In this document: in pieces, positions 11,366 through 23,822 of the stretch
How the letters are laid out: every line of letters begins with the position of its first letter
Numbering within the stretch: position 1 is the first letter of the stretch
NCBI GenBank assembly: GCA_963995525.1
Contig: OZ023210.1
Location: forward strand, 1,276,482-1,340,481
Origin: Escarpia spicata
Taxonomy: Eukaryota > Annelida > Polychaeta > Sabellida > Siboglinidae
Length of the DNA: 64,000 nucleotides
Direction of reading: 5' to 3'
Translations under genes and position numbers: made by a program
The notes under the pieces: model-generated
Told to the model about the DNA's origin: nothing
The model's database searches: none
The model's input: only the letters and a program-made list of their open reading frames with translations

Positions 11366-14085
11366 ATGGGATGTAAAAACAACAACACCATACGACCAAA
11401 ACTGCTCTACCATAAAATCACAATTCCACGAGATTGTAGCTGGAATGTTGTCAATGTTTATTTACTGTAAAACAACACATATTTTTATGATCATAGAATA
11501 TAATATTATTCTGTGCTTGTATGGAAGGAAGATGTACCAAGATGAAGTCCCTCTGTGCGCAGTCTGTACCAAGGTGGGTGGTGAGTTGAAGCACTCATTA
11601 GCTGACTGAGGGTTGTTAGCTGAAGGTGTTGGTTCCAAGCTGGCTCCTGGCTGCATGTCAGCACATTCTCCACCAGTGTGCCTTCTGCCTTCAAATAGGA
11701 ATGTCTCCTCCCAGCCCACAGACATCCCTTGTCCTCTTGCTTCCTCGTTAACATGGTGGTGAGTCAACACATTTTTCTGGAGTGTACAGCTAAACAAACC
11801 TTTACACAACGACCAGTATTGGAGCAAATGAAATATGGCGATTATTGATGAGACATCAGAATAATTACGGACGATGAATTATAAATTGCTTCCTACTACT
11901 GCAGGTGTTTTAAATTCTAGAGTCGGTGCAGCAACATGGAAAGATCCCTAGTTCTAATACTAGTTTGTCGTAACTCTAGGAACAACAAGAAAGTGAGAAT
12001 CAGAAGTGGCTGATAAGTAATAGTACATATCTTAAAACTAAAGCAATATCCTCAGTCTCTAGTAGACGTTGTAGTTGATTATAACCCACAAATAACAAAC
12101 CATGTCCAACACCACTATCTGCTCCAGTGACCAGGACACAGATGAGAACATGACAGGTGATGAGCTCTGTCTAATGAGTCATGTCACTAACTAGAGACAA
12201 GATGACAGTCAGGCAGTGGCTGTACAGAGCTCTCATATAACCACTCTAATAGCAGTGACCAAGCGTAATACAAGTGTCTCACTGCACACACAAGTCTGAG
12301 ACTGTCACAGTTGATGACAATGTGATGACCCAGCAGGAGGGTTGACAGTGGACATCAGTGGACAGTGTCCTCTCTACTTTATTCAAGTCCCTGTCACACA
12401 GCTTTGAACATATTCGATTTCACATAATTCCTATTGGAATTCCTACATTAAGTTTATAGAATGATGCCCTGCTCTTCAATAAAATTCTACATTGAGTAGA
12501 GCTCTTATATGGGGAGATAGAATGATATGCCTTGTATGCCTTGTATGCCAGGAAACAATGACAGTGTACTGTGCTGTCTTCACCATCACCTCTGTTTGTC
12601 TAAATACAGCAGAGTCAAGCTGTGTGGCCAGAGAATGCCCTCACTCAATAACTCTAACCAAAAACAAGAGTTACCAATATGAAGTTTGAAACAATCCCAT
12701 TCAGTGCCAGTGTCAGGAATACTTAACACTTCAGGAATAGGAAATACTGTTGTGACATTAGCTTTAATTATAAGCCTACAGTTGGTGTGTATGGTTTACC
12801 TAGAAGTACCCAGAGTGAAACCAACAGAAGCCACTGGTGCCTGTGTCATATATCACAGTCCCTATATCACACAAGCCCTTTTCCCTTCCCCAAGGGATAC
12901 AGGGAGACAGTTCATCTCACACAAGTTGGGTTTCTCCCCTTGGGAGTTTGGGATACCATTAACTGGCACTGTTTCCACATTAAAGTACCATCAAAGCTAG
13001 CTTGTTACACAGACAGTAATTACCTGCTGGGGTAAGGTTTCCTTGTGCCCTGTCCTGTACTTGTATGACCACTGCACCCAGTTGGGGAGACACCTCCCCT
13101 CCTTTCCCATAATAAAACACACCTACAGGTCAGGTTGTTTCTAATCAACTAGCCTTCATCTCTTCTATATCCGATTCTCTCTATTCCTTCCTAGAATATT
13201 TCCTTCCGATTCAAACCGTTCTTTCCCAAATCTCCCTCCATTCCCCCTATCATTCCCTCAATCAATCCCTGCTGCATGCCTCATTTGTCAAACATATTCC
13301 CTTATCTCTTGTATTCTGTTACACCAGACACAGTGACATGGCGTTAGTGTTTGTCACAAGGGCAAGGGATGACAGCCAATTGTCACCACCTGTCAGCCCA
13401 GTATCAGCCTCTTGTCACCACCCTAAGGGCCACTGAGGTTGCCCTTCCCTGACTCATCAAACAACACATCAATAATAATTAAAGACAGACTTGAAAGTGC
13501 CACATGAGCTGTGCCATCAGACCACACATGAGGACAGATCCAGGGAGGACTTGTCTCTTATCTAACCCCCTTTTTTACCCCAACACCCCATGCATCATTA
13601 GCTGCTTCAGCAACTACATTCTTCAACAAATACCCCTCACTCAGAGACAATGAACTCTTCCAGCACAATGTTTCAGTGAAATGGAAGAGCTCATTTTCAA
13701 TTGATTAGGGGTGCTAGGACACAAACAATAAAATCCTGGTTGAAAGCTGCTTGATTCAGCCTAACACTGATGGAGTAAAGTGAGATTCCCACCCCTTGTC
13801 CTGATCTGTCTGGTTCCATCTGTCAGCACAACACAGGAAGACAAAACTGCACTTGCCATCTTTCATTTGTGTTTTTATCAGGGAATATTTTTTTTAAATC
13901 ATAGATGTATTTTGTGGACTTGCAACTAAAGATGCACCAATATTTTATGTCTGGTAGTGTTTCAATATGGAAACACATAATGTAATTAAAGTTTCCCCAA
14001 AATGTGGCAGGAAAATCTCCTAGCAGGATCCACAATGTTTTGTTTAGCTATTGCAAAGAAACAAGGTTAATTGAAGTTTTATAGA
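11366..14085. other. Non-coding, no gene recognised
   Basis: CpG-poor sequence with a pyrimidine-rich stretch at about 13140-13270. No exon, RNA gene or mobile element recognised. Confidence 0.5.
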
Positions 14086-14835
14086 CGTTTCCTGGCTGCA
14101 TGAGATCTTATAATATTTTCAAATGGCAATGAAAATTAACTCAAGGAAATATTCTGTAAGTTACATAACAATAGATAATAAGTAATATTAGTAATGAAAC
14201 TATGTCAGCAATAAGTGTCAAGGTAAGATGCATTCATTTCCTAGCTGCATAACATCTTATACAGGAAACAGCCTGCAAGTTACATGAGTAGATAATAAGT
14301 CATGTTAGTAGTGAAACTATGTCAGCAATAAGTGTCAAGGTAAGATGCATTCATTTCCTAGCTGCATAACATCTTATACAGGAAACAGCCTGCAAGTTAC
14401 ATGAGTAGATAATAAGTCATGTTAGTAGTGAAACTATGTCAGCAATAAGTGTCAAGGTAAGATGCATTCATTTCCTAGCTGCATAACATCTTATACAGGA
14501 AACAGCCTGCAAGTTACATGAGTAGATAATAAGTCATGTTAGTAGTGAAACTATGTCAGCAATAAGTGTCAAGGTAAGATGCATTCATTTCCTAGCTGCA
14601 TAACATCTTATACAGGAAACAGCCTGCAAGTTACATGAGTAGATAATAAGTCATGTTAGTAGTGAAACTATGTCAGCAATAAGTGTCAAGGAAGGAGGCA
14701 TTCATTTCCTAGCTGCAAACATCTTATAATAATTTAGAATGAAAAATACAGGAAACAGTCTGCAAGTTACATAAGAGTAGATAATAAGTCATGATAGTTG
14801 TGAAACTATGTCGGCAAAAAGTGTCAAGGTGGGGG
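14086..14835. repeat. 117-bp tandem repeat, 4 near-identical and 2 diverged copies
   Basis: Near-identical units begin with TCATTTCCTAGCTGCATAAC near 14233, 14350, 14467 and 14584. The ATGAGTAGATAATAAGTCAT block recurs at 14284, 14401 and 14518, fixing the period at 117. Diverged partial copies flank both sides (about 14086-14232 and 14701-14835). Each full unit carries AAGGTAAGAT, which matches a splice donor on the plus strand, probably by chance. Confidence 0.93.
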
Positions 14836-17667
14836 TCATTCACTACAGGTCGTGACCTTGCCTTGTAAAACACCACCCCACCCCGCTACAGGGCAGAGGG
14901 ATTCTCCTTCTCCCTCCTTCATTTCTATACTGGGCAGAAACAAAAAACCTTTCTGGTATGACAACAGACTACATAATGCCTTCTGATAGAACTATTGTAG
15001 TTACAACATGGGAATGGTCCATGTAGAGAGAAACAGCACAACTCAATCATCAATATCTGAAAAATGGAGGGTCTGAAAACCAGCAGTGAACAGCTCAGAT
15101 ATGGAATCGTACTGAAATAAATGTTTCATTAAAATAGTTTTGGATTTTAAATACAAATATATCCCTATGCTAAATACATTTTAAAATATACTTTTAGATA
15201 TTTCATACATTTATGATATAAGTTTGACAACAAATACCTGTATTCAGCAATGTTCAATATGATACTGAAATGTCTTCTTGACCTACAAGTTTAGACAGCA
15301 TTTGAAAAGCAGTTCTACTACCAAATGCACTGTTCAGAAGCAAATGCAGTTTGTTTATATTTTCTGTTCTATAAGTTATGCCCTGTGGTGTATACAGCCT
15401 GTGTTGTTCTTGTGTCATATAAACGTCACCTTTCACCAATTATAAGGCAACTTTTTTAATGTTGCTTTGCTCATAACAATGACTAATCCATGATTACTAA
15501 CATGGATGAAGTGATAGTTTTTATGTTTTGCAATTACTGTATATACGTTTCTGCTACAAATACCTTGAAGAGGTATTTACGTTTCTGCTACAAATACCTT
15601 GAAGAGGTATCACTGAACCGTCTGTCTATCCAATAACTGCCACCAGCACCAGTCTGATGCCCCACCCAGGTACACAAACGTCACACTACTGATGGCGTAC
15701 ATGTGATCTATTCACCACTGGTGGTTTCAATGAAGCTGATGAGTTGGAAACATGGCGATATATATCATCATCCAACAGAAGGGAAAACATGAAGAACTAA
15801 TTTGTGTGTAAGTAGAATTCAATAGTGGAACATATATGAACGGCCAAACATGTTGCCATGTCAACCGTCCAGTGGGGTGATTGTGTTCTTCTTTCTATCA
15901 CAGCAGGGCTAATTATTGGATGAGGGCACTGTGAACAGGTAACACGCCCCCTGTGATGCCCCTTTCATACTTTACCCCTTTCATCTGATTACCCGTCTCA
16001 GCCACATACAACCAAAAGACATGGTGCTGACTTTGCAAGTTTGTTTCTGCATAAATGGCCAAATGACATTTCAAAGATGGTTTCCTTAAATTGTATTGTT
16101 TACATGTCCCTACTGATATTAGGAGTCAATAATTACAGCCTCGTCTGAAAGTTAACTAATTTGGGAACACCTTTGAACAGTGAAGAGTTTACTATCTTGA
16201 GAAAAATTTTGCTCAAGATAAACTGAAGTATTAATTACCTATCAGGTTCTGCTCATCATGGTAATTTAGAAATGTTGGTATATCAATTTTTAAATCACAT
16301 TTCATATTTGTACCATGCTTAAAATGACTACACGTCACATAAAATATTCCACAATTATCTTAAAGGAAGATCTACATCATAAATTGAAACATTCACGATC
16401 ACAAATGCTCTGGAAACTGCGCAATTCGCCACGCGTCAAGTGCAAATAGTGTGCATTGATATAAAAACATATTAACTGGATAGGGAGGCCCTGAATGGCA
16501 TGTGAAGGAACAGCATTCTTGTGTTATTTCTGACCAGATGTTCCTAGGTGACTAATGGCCAGCATATGAGGCTTCTTTATAGGTTGTCAGACTTCTAGGA
16601 GGCTAACACAGAGATCCAGCTTCACTTCCTGGCTGCGGTACAGCAGCAGCTGGTCGCTACGGCAACTTCCAGTTTATGTGGTCGCGGGAACAACCAGCAC
16701 CTCTGTCCTGTACCTCACCCACTGGAGACAGGGGATATAGACAGCAACAAGACCATGTCTCTCACTTCACACAAACATGGTGCTGCTGTATGTCGAACCA
16801 GTTCCACCAGTGAGGTCTCTCATATATACCCGTAGCAAAACATGCTCACCACAGATCATTCTTGGGGTCAATCTTTATTTCAGTGAGTGTCATTAGAAAT
16901 TTTCAATCACTCATATCCTGGATAAATGTATAAACCCAATAAAAATATGGGTCCAGATCAAATGATCTTCCAGTCAAAGCCCCTCATTCAAAACCTTTTA
17001 TGTCAAAATAATTGGCGTTTGGAAAATATTTATAGAGCTGTGCTAAAATATGTGGAATAATGCTATACAAAAGAATAATTTCAGCCTGTGTCACAAAATC
17101 ACAGCGATAACAAAATTGGAAAAGAAATATGTCTAGTGCTACACTTGGGGGGTTGACTATTTACCAATTAATAATGAAGAAGAGCCGACACCTACATGCA
17201 GAATGCAATGGCCTCTGCTCTCTCCAATGGGGGGTTTGAAGGGACACCAGGATGAGGCAACTCAGTTTCCAGATATCAACAACAAACCTTGGTATAATTG
17301 CTGAAGTTCAGCCAAAGTAACATCATTAAATCGCTGTCAGTCGTTTTTAACCCGCCACCTGGGATAGGACAGTTTCTGAGGAACATTATTACATTGTCAA
17401 TGTTTGTGCATCTGCTGCCAACGTTTCAGCTGCCTTGAGAAAATGATGTTGTCACACGTTAACTGTCAATCACTGTCACTGTCCTGGTAAGAGAACTCTA
17501 AAGAGGCTTATTTGGGTGCATGGTACAGTTTGCCCCATCAGGCAATGGGGGCGGATGGGTAGATGACATTCCACTGATGTATGTAATATTTGCACAGATG
17601 AATTATGGAACATTGGGTGGAGGGTTGGGGCTTGATTCATGTTCAGCAAATGTATTCCTTGTGTAAC
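14836..17667. other. Non-coding with a 34-bp direct duplication
   Basis: A 34-bp segment beginning TACGTTTCTGCTACAAATAC is duplicated head to tail at 15544-15577 and 15578-15610. Otherwise no exon, RNA gene or mobile element was recognised. Some CpGs cluster at about 16630-16690. Confidence 0.5.
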
Positions 17668-18560
17668 ACACACACGCATGAATGCACGCACACACGCACA
17701 GGCACACAACACACACACAGATGCACATGCACACACCACACGCATGCACGCACGCATGCACAGGCACACAACACACTCACACACTCACACAGATGCACAT
17801 GCATACACCACGCATGCACGCACACATGCACACCCGCACGCACGCACACACAACACACTCACACAGATGCACACGCACACATGCACACCCGCACGCACGC
17901 ACACACAACACACTCACACAGATGCACATGCACACACCACACACACACACGCACGCACGTACACACACACACACAGATGCACACACACACACACCACACA
18001 CACACGCACGCACGCACGCACGTACACACACACACTCACACAGATGCACACGCACACACACGCACGCACGCACACACGCACGCACGCACACACACACAGT
18101 TGCACACGCACACACCACACGCATGCATGCATACACGTACACACACACACTCACACAGATGCACACGCACACACCACACACACACGCACGCACGTACACA
18201 CACACACACACAGATGCACACACACACACACACCACACACACACGCACGCACGCACGCACGTACACACACACACTTACACAGATGCACACGCACACACAC
18301 GCACGCACGCACACACGCACGCACGCACACACACACAGTTGCACACGCACACACCACACGCATGCATGCACACACGTACACACACTCACACAGATGCACA
18401 CGCACACACCACACACACGCATGTACACACGCACGCACAGGCACACAACACACTCACACAGATGCACACACCACACACACACGCACGCACGCACGCACGC
18501 ACGCACTCACGTACACACACACACACACAGATGCACATGCACACATCACACACAGATGCA
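17668..18560. repeat. CA-rich compound microsatellite with 239-bp higher-order period
   Basis: The array mixes CA, CACG and GATGCACA elements. Two near-identical blocks of 239 bp follow each other (about 17940-18178 and 18179-18418). This is shown by the CGTACACACACACACT junction at 18021 and again at 18260. Long His/Thr and Cys/Val open frames on both strands, up to about 350 codons, are by-products of the alternating dinucleotide. Confidence 0.95.
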
Positions 18561-19099
18561 CATGCACTTGCATGTGTGCACACACGTGCGAGTGCATGGG
18601 TCTGCATTTGTGTGTGAGCACATTCACACACAAAATAAAATTGTGTCAGACTAAATTTCAAACTCATCAAGTACCAGGGATAATTGCTGCATGTGTCTGA
18701 GATGAGATGCTAAAATTGTGTTGCCACTATAAAACATCATCAGTGGAAATTAATGAGTGTTTTTTTTATAGTAAATATTATGAGTGTTACAATTTATATG
18801 CATTTGATGCGAGCATGCAATATGTGTTACTATAATTATTATATTTAAAGCTGCACCTTCGTCTAACACTGGTCTTTTCATTCAATGCAGGTAATGTAAA
18901 AAACCTTAAAGTCATCATCATTAGTCTTGCAAATTGCAGCCACCTGCAATATAAATACCCTATCCATGGCATCACTGATGGTTACAGCCGCTTGTCTTTC
19001 CAAGGTCGATTAAATTATGATGCACATTTAGTGATTTTACTGAATAGTTCTGTTCATGGTGCAGGATAGTTGAGTGGTGCCGAGCACTAGGTAAGTTTC
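18561..19099. other. Non-coding, no gene recognised
   Basis: AT-rich, CpG-poor sequence between two tandem arrays. Confidence 0.5.
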
Positions 19100-19625
19100 T
19101 GTAATAGGCATTAGATGGGCACTTGAGGATCACTGGACGGGTACTAGTCGGGCAATAGACGGGTACTAGATGAGCACTAGATGAGCACCAGATGGGCACT
19201 AGACAGGCACTTGATGGGCAGAAGGCAGGCACTAGATGGGCACTAGCCTGGCACTAGACATACACTAGATGGGCACTAGATGGGTATTAGATGGGCACTA
19301 GATGGGTATTAGATGGGCACTAGATGTACACTAGATGGGCACTAGATGGGCACTAGATGGGTACTAGATGGGCTCTAGATGGGCACTAGATGGGCATTGC
19401 ATGGGGACTAGATGGGCACTAGATGTACACTAGACGGGCACTAGACGGGCTCTAGATGGGCACTAGATGGGCACTAGATGGGCTATAGTGCCCTGCACCA
19501 AATGGACACTAGGCCAGCACTAGATGGGAAGATGAACACTAGATGAGCACTAAATGGGCACTATTTGAGCACTAGACAGGCACTAGATGGGCACTAGATA
19601 GGCATTAGGCCAGCACTAGATGGGA
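19100..19625. repeat. 11-bp minisatellite, degenerate
   Basis: The basic unit ACTAGATGGGC is repeated many times. Frequent variants are ATTAGATGGGC, ACTAGACGGGC, ACTAGATGTAC and CTCTAGATGGG. Copies are more diverged at both edges than in the centre (about 19240-19480). Confidence 0.92.
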
Positions 19626-22450
19626 AGGCATGCCTCATACTTCCCCATACCAATGACTGCCACATTTGTGTCTGTCAGTCCTAATTATAGAGGTGTGACC
19701 TTGCAGGGATCAGCTTGGAAACATCCCGGGAGTGGGAGGAGGGAGGACTAGAGGAGGGGAAGACGGTAGGTGAGAGGGAGGAATATTCAGTGGGGCCCAG
19801 TAGCAGGAAGGGAGGATTGCTTAGGTTGGGCAGAAGCCTCAGGTTAGGTGTGTGTTCTCAGAGCTCTCAAAATACCAAGCTCCATAAAATTATCTTATTA
19901 TCTTGTTCAGTTTTGTAACTGTTTCCTACTTGCTAAATAGATATGAAATATACATTTGATGATGTCTGGCTGGTCGGTCCAGACAGGTTAGGTGTGAATT
20001 AAACAACATCTCCAGGGGGCCAGTGAGGAGACACAGCAACGGACACGTCTAAGGTCACAGCAATGCAACAACGAAGACATCATTTGTAGCTACCTGTTAC
20101 TGCTTACTTAGTTACCTACATAGACACTAGATACCACATGTCTACATGCACATACATGCAAGCACGCTTACAGAAATGTACATGCATGTTCCCTGTTAAC
20201 AAACTGCAGGTAGAAGTGATCAGTTCCGTCCTGCCTTGCAGCACATCAGAAATAAACAAGCCATGAGAGCACATTCAAGGAATCAGAGCCAGTGAATCTG
20301 TGTAACTCAATGACACAAGACAGTTCTGCACCTTCGCCATGGTGGGAGTATCTCTTTTCAAATGGATTATTTACTCATACAACCTTTACTGCCGTTCCCA
20401 TTGTGGGTTCTGCATGCGGCCTCGTGAATCAGGCTTCACATTAAACTGCATCTAATGAGTCACTTAAATACACAAGTTGTATTCTAAAAAACCAATAGTT
20501 CAAACCAATATCGAAGCAGCTGTATAAAATGAATACAGATATAGCGAGAACGCCATCCTAACCAACAGAAAGACAAAGAAAAGGATAAGAAGACGCAGAG
20601 AAGGAAGCCAGAAATGTTGACCAATCGAGAGTCCAACCATCTTGAAGTCTATCTATCATGCTTTGTTTTAATTGTTATGTGACAAAATAATAACAACAGA
20701 CTAAAGCGAATCAGATATACAACAATGTGTCACTTTATATTCCATTTTATACATGTATATGTATAGCTTAAAACCAAAACTAACACTATTTTATTTATTT
20801 AATCTATTTATAGCTTCAGTTAATCTTTTTTCATGAAGTCTTCACCTGTGGTGACAGATTCCCGCGCTGTGCCTAGATGAGAGTGGACGGTGGAATGGAA
20901 CCGGGAGGGAGAAATGCAACAAATGTTGCAAGAGATCCGTGGACTCAGTGAAAGCAGATGTTGATCTGTCTACTTCACAGCCAATCTGTTTACGGCAAAA
21001 CGCCTTGGAATGTTGCGCTCTACTTCCGTTTCACTTCCGACAGCCGGACCTTTTTACAGGCGAAACAAGATGTGTCTCCACCGGCTCAAGTGTTCATCCT
21101 AGAAACGCTGAATCAAGATTTTGTTTGCAGCAATGTTAGTGATTTTGTTGTGCTTGTAGGAGCCAGGGACTGCCACTACTTTGTAGTCTTTGTTTTAGCT
21201 CAGTCATCAGACTGGGTATGTTTATCCTTACCCTGCGACTCTTGTAGAAAATTATCTTCTTTTTATATCATTAAATACTAATGACCAGCATTCATTAGAC
21301 TTTTTTTTCTCCAATAAAATTCACTTTGCTAATTGACTGCTAATATATTTTGTACACAGTAGGCAACAAGACCTGACTTTTCAATCAGTAATTAATACCA
21401 CTTCAAAACTTGGACCATTCTGTTCACCCCCACCTTGCCTGTATCTTTCCGAAGACCCTTCTACCTGGCGTATGGGAAGTTAAAGATCCCAGACAGAAGT
21501 AAATCAGTAAGTGTGCAGTCTATCATGACGCACTATTTCTTCTTCAGTAACCTGATGGGGTGAAGGTGGTAGTTAAATAGAGGAAGAGAAGAAGACAGCC
21601 ACACCTGACAAAGACCGGACTAGACCTTTGTCAGATTGCGAGGATCAAACCTACACCCAAACGAAGGGCCAGCAGTAATGGATTTGGAGCAGGGAGTAGA
21701 TGGGATCACTATCTCCCAGTAGATGGGATCACTCCCTCCAACCCTCAGCCTGACAGACAGCCACAACAGTTCCCTTCCTCCCAGCTGAAGGAAGAATAAA
21801 TTAGTTCTATGGAGCTGTTCCCATACAGCCTTCTCAGGTGTATTACAAATCACTTCCGGTGACTGGGATGTGTTCATTTCTGTGGAAGGGGACTAGATGC
21901 TTGTAACAGTAATAGATAATACTGATATTTTACTCAACTATTGGTCAATATGAGAAAATGTATGTTGATAATTGTACAAAATAATAATGTATTATTGAGT
22001 CAAGCTGTAATGAATCTAGCTTGACTGTTGGTATCAAGAATGTTAGTTCGGTACAAAATGAAATGTGCCCGAGTACATAAAACATTCTGAAAGATTATAA
22101 TATTAGAGCTATGCCTCAATACCACTCCCTTCCTACTTTAATCAATTATCTGTACTTTTTCTTCTAAGATATGTGCAGAAATTAGTTAGTTTAATTTAGT
22201 ATCATTGAAATAAAAACACAATTTAGGGAAAAGCATGGTAAATGCAAGTAATTTTTGTGGCAATATATATATACAAAGATATATAACTGGCTTGATGATA
22301 GTTACGCAATGCATAGTGAGTTAGTTATGAGTTTCCTGGTAGCGCCACAACAAAGACCTCTGAGTGGATGCCTGGTGCTTTACTTTCATGTCTTCCACTC
22401 TGACTCTGATCAAACACACCTTAAAGGCAGACCTGACAGTGCCACACCAT
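19626..22450. other. Non-coding, no gene recognised
   Basis: Contains a purine-rich stretch (about 19720-19830). A 9-bp perfect hairpin (CTGACAAAG, 12-nt loop, CTTTGTCAG) lies at 21605-21634. Close by is a GGATCAAACC string at 21642-21651, whose complement resembles a pol III B box. AGTAGATGGGATCACT occurs twice near 21695-21735. CpG density rises modestly around 20850-21100. No exon recognised. Confidence 0.45.
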
Positions 22451-22520
22451 GAGTGCACTCAGCCACTGGGAGTGCACTCAACCAACAAGAGTGCACTCAA
22501 CCATCACAAACGCACTCAAT
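22451..22520. repeat. Short repeat of the palindrome GAGTGCACTC
   Basis: The 10-bp perfect palindrome GAGTGCACTC occurs at 22451-22460, 22470-22479 and 22489-22498, spaced exactly 19 bp apart. A degenerate fourth copy (AACGCACTCA) follows near 22508. Confidence 0.8.
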
Positions 22521-23749
22521 CGTTCCCTAGGGAACCACAAACATGAGGTTCCCTCTCCCAACACCTACATTAAATCTCTCTGTTCACACCACCTCTGAGT
22601 GCAATGTACCAGTGAGGCTGTGAGGAACCAGCAGAGACTGGGGGGGAGATAAATGGGAGAGAGAGAGGGAGGGAGGGAGAGGGGGACACAGTGGATGTGT
22701 GAAGAACCTGTCACAAAGGGGACATGTTGGGTTGATGGAGGTGACATTGGAAGAGGAAATGTCTAATGGACATTCTGCCTGGTGGTCAAGCATTTGTACT
22801 GCCCACTGCCCACTTGAGGTCCAGTCTAATGGCTCCTGCTGTTTCCCACTCTGCTGGCTGCTCTTTCATCCCTCTCATAGAGGCCAATGAAACTTAGTAA
22901 TGTGTGTAATCTTATTCCATATAAATCACATTAGGCAATAGACCCTGTGTTGGTCTGCATGTCACAGGCAATGTGGCTATTATCTTAATAACTCTAATAA
23001 AAAACTGTACACCAAAGCATACAACAAATAATGAACAGAGAGAGCTAGTAGTAAGTCTTCCAAAGGTCACAGAGGTTAAAGTTGCCTCAGTGCAGGCCCA
23101 GCTTGTGAACCAAGCGGAACCAAGCAGAACCAGCAACATCCCTGTGGCCGATTAAAAGACTTGTTACTTTTTTGTTTGTGTTCAAATGTCACAAAATGGG
23201 TCAGCATGGTCTTGCTGACGAACTGGCTAGAACTTGCTGACTGAATGGCTTGAAATCAAAAACATTAAACATTTCTATTTTCAAATGCGCAACCATGTTT
23301 AGTAGGAGACAGCTTTTTGTAAACACCTCAGTGTTTTTACCACATGATAAATCCTAAATAACTATAGCACCACAGCACTGAAGCATCCGATTCAAAGTTT
23401 TTTATGATGATCATTTTTTTAAACCGACATCGTCTTGGACTTGGTACTGTCACATTTTATGGCAGAATTAGGCCTTAAACAATAAAAACAGAGCGCAGTC
23501 AACGTTTTGATAGATCTAGACAGATATATAGATTGATATATATATATATCTAGTTTAATTTTGGAATTGTATAAATCCTACATATTCACATACATGATGC
23601 ACTATGCTAGAGACATCTGGTGTAGGTTGTGTGCCAAATAATACAGAAACGGACAGTGTAACCCTAGTGTTGGTATGGTCATGTGTGAAATAAAATCATC
23701 AACTCATTCACACACACTGACAAAAATAAAGTATTCAGTGATCAACTGA
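22521..23749. other. Non-coding, no gene recognised
   Basis: Contains a GA-rich stretch at about 22636-22690 and an AT microsatellite-like stretch at about 23520-23552. No exon recognised. Confidence 0.5.
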
Positions 23750-23822
23750 CAGACACAGACAGACACAGACAGACACAGACAGTCACAGCCACATACAGAC
23801 ACAGACAGTCACAGACAGTGTG
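23750..23822. repeat. ACAGACAGAC microsatellite-like repeat
   Basis: Tandem ACAGACAC/ACAGACAG elements, with TCACAGAC variants at the right end. Confidence 0.85.

Noticed and set aside
17605..18700. His/Thr-rich and Cys/Val-rich frames of up to about 350 codons
   Set aside because: By-products of a CA-rich microsatellite on both strands. The same applies at 62.1-62.6 kb.
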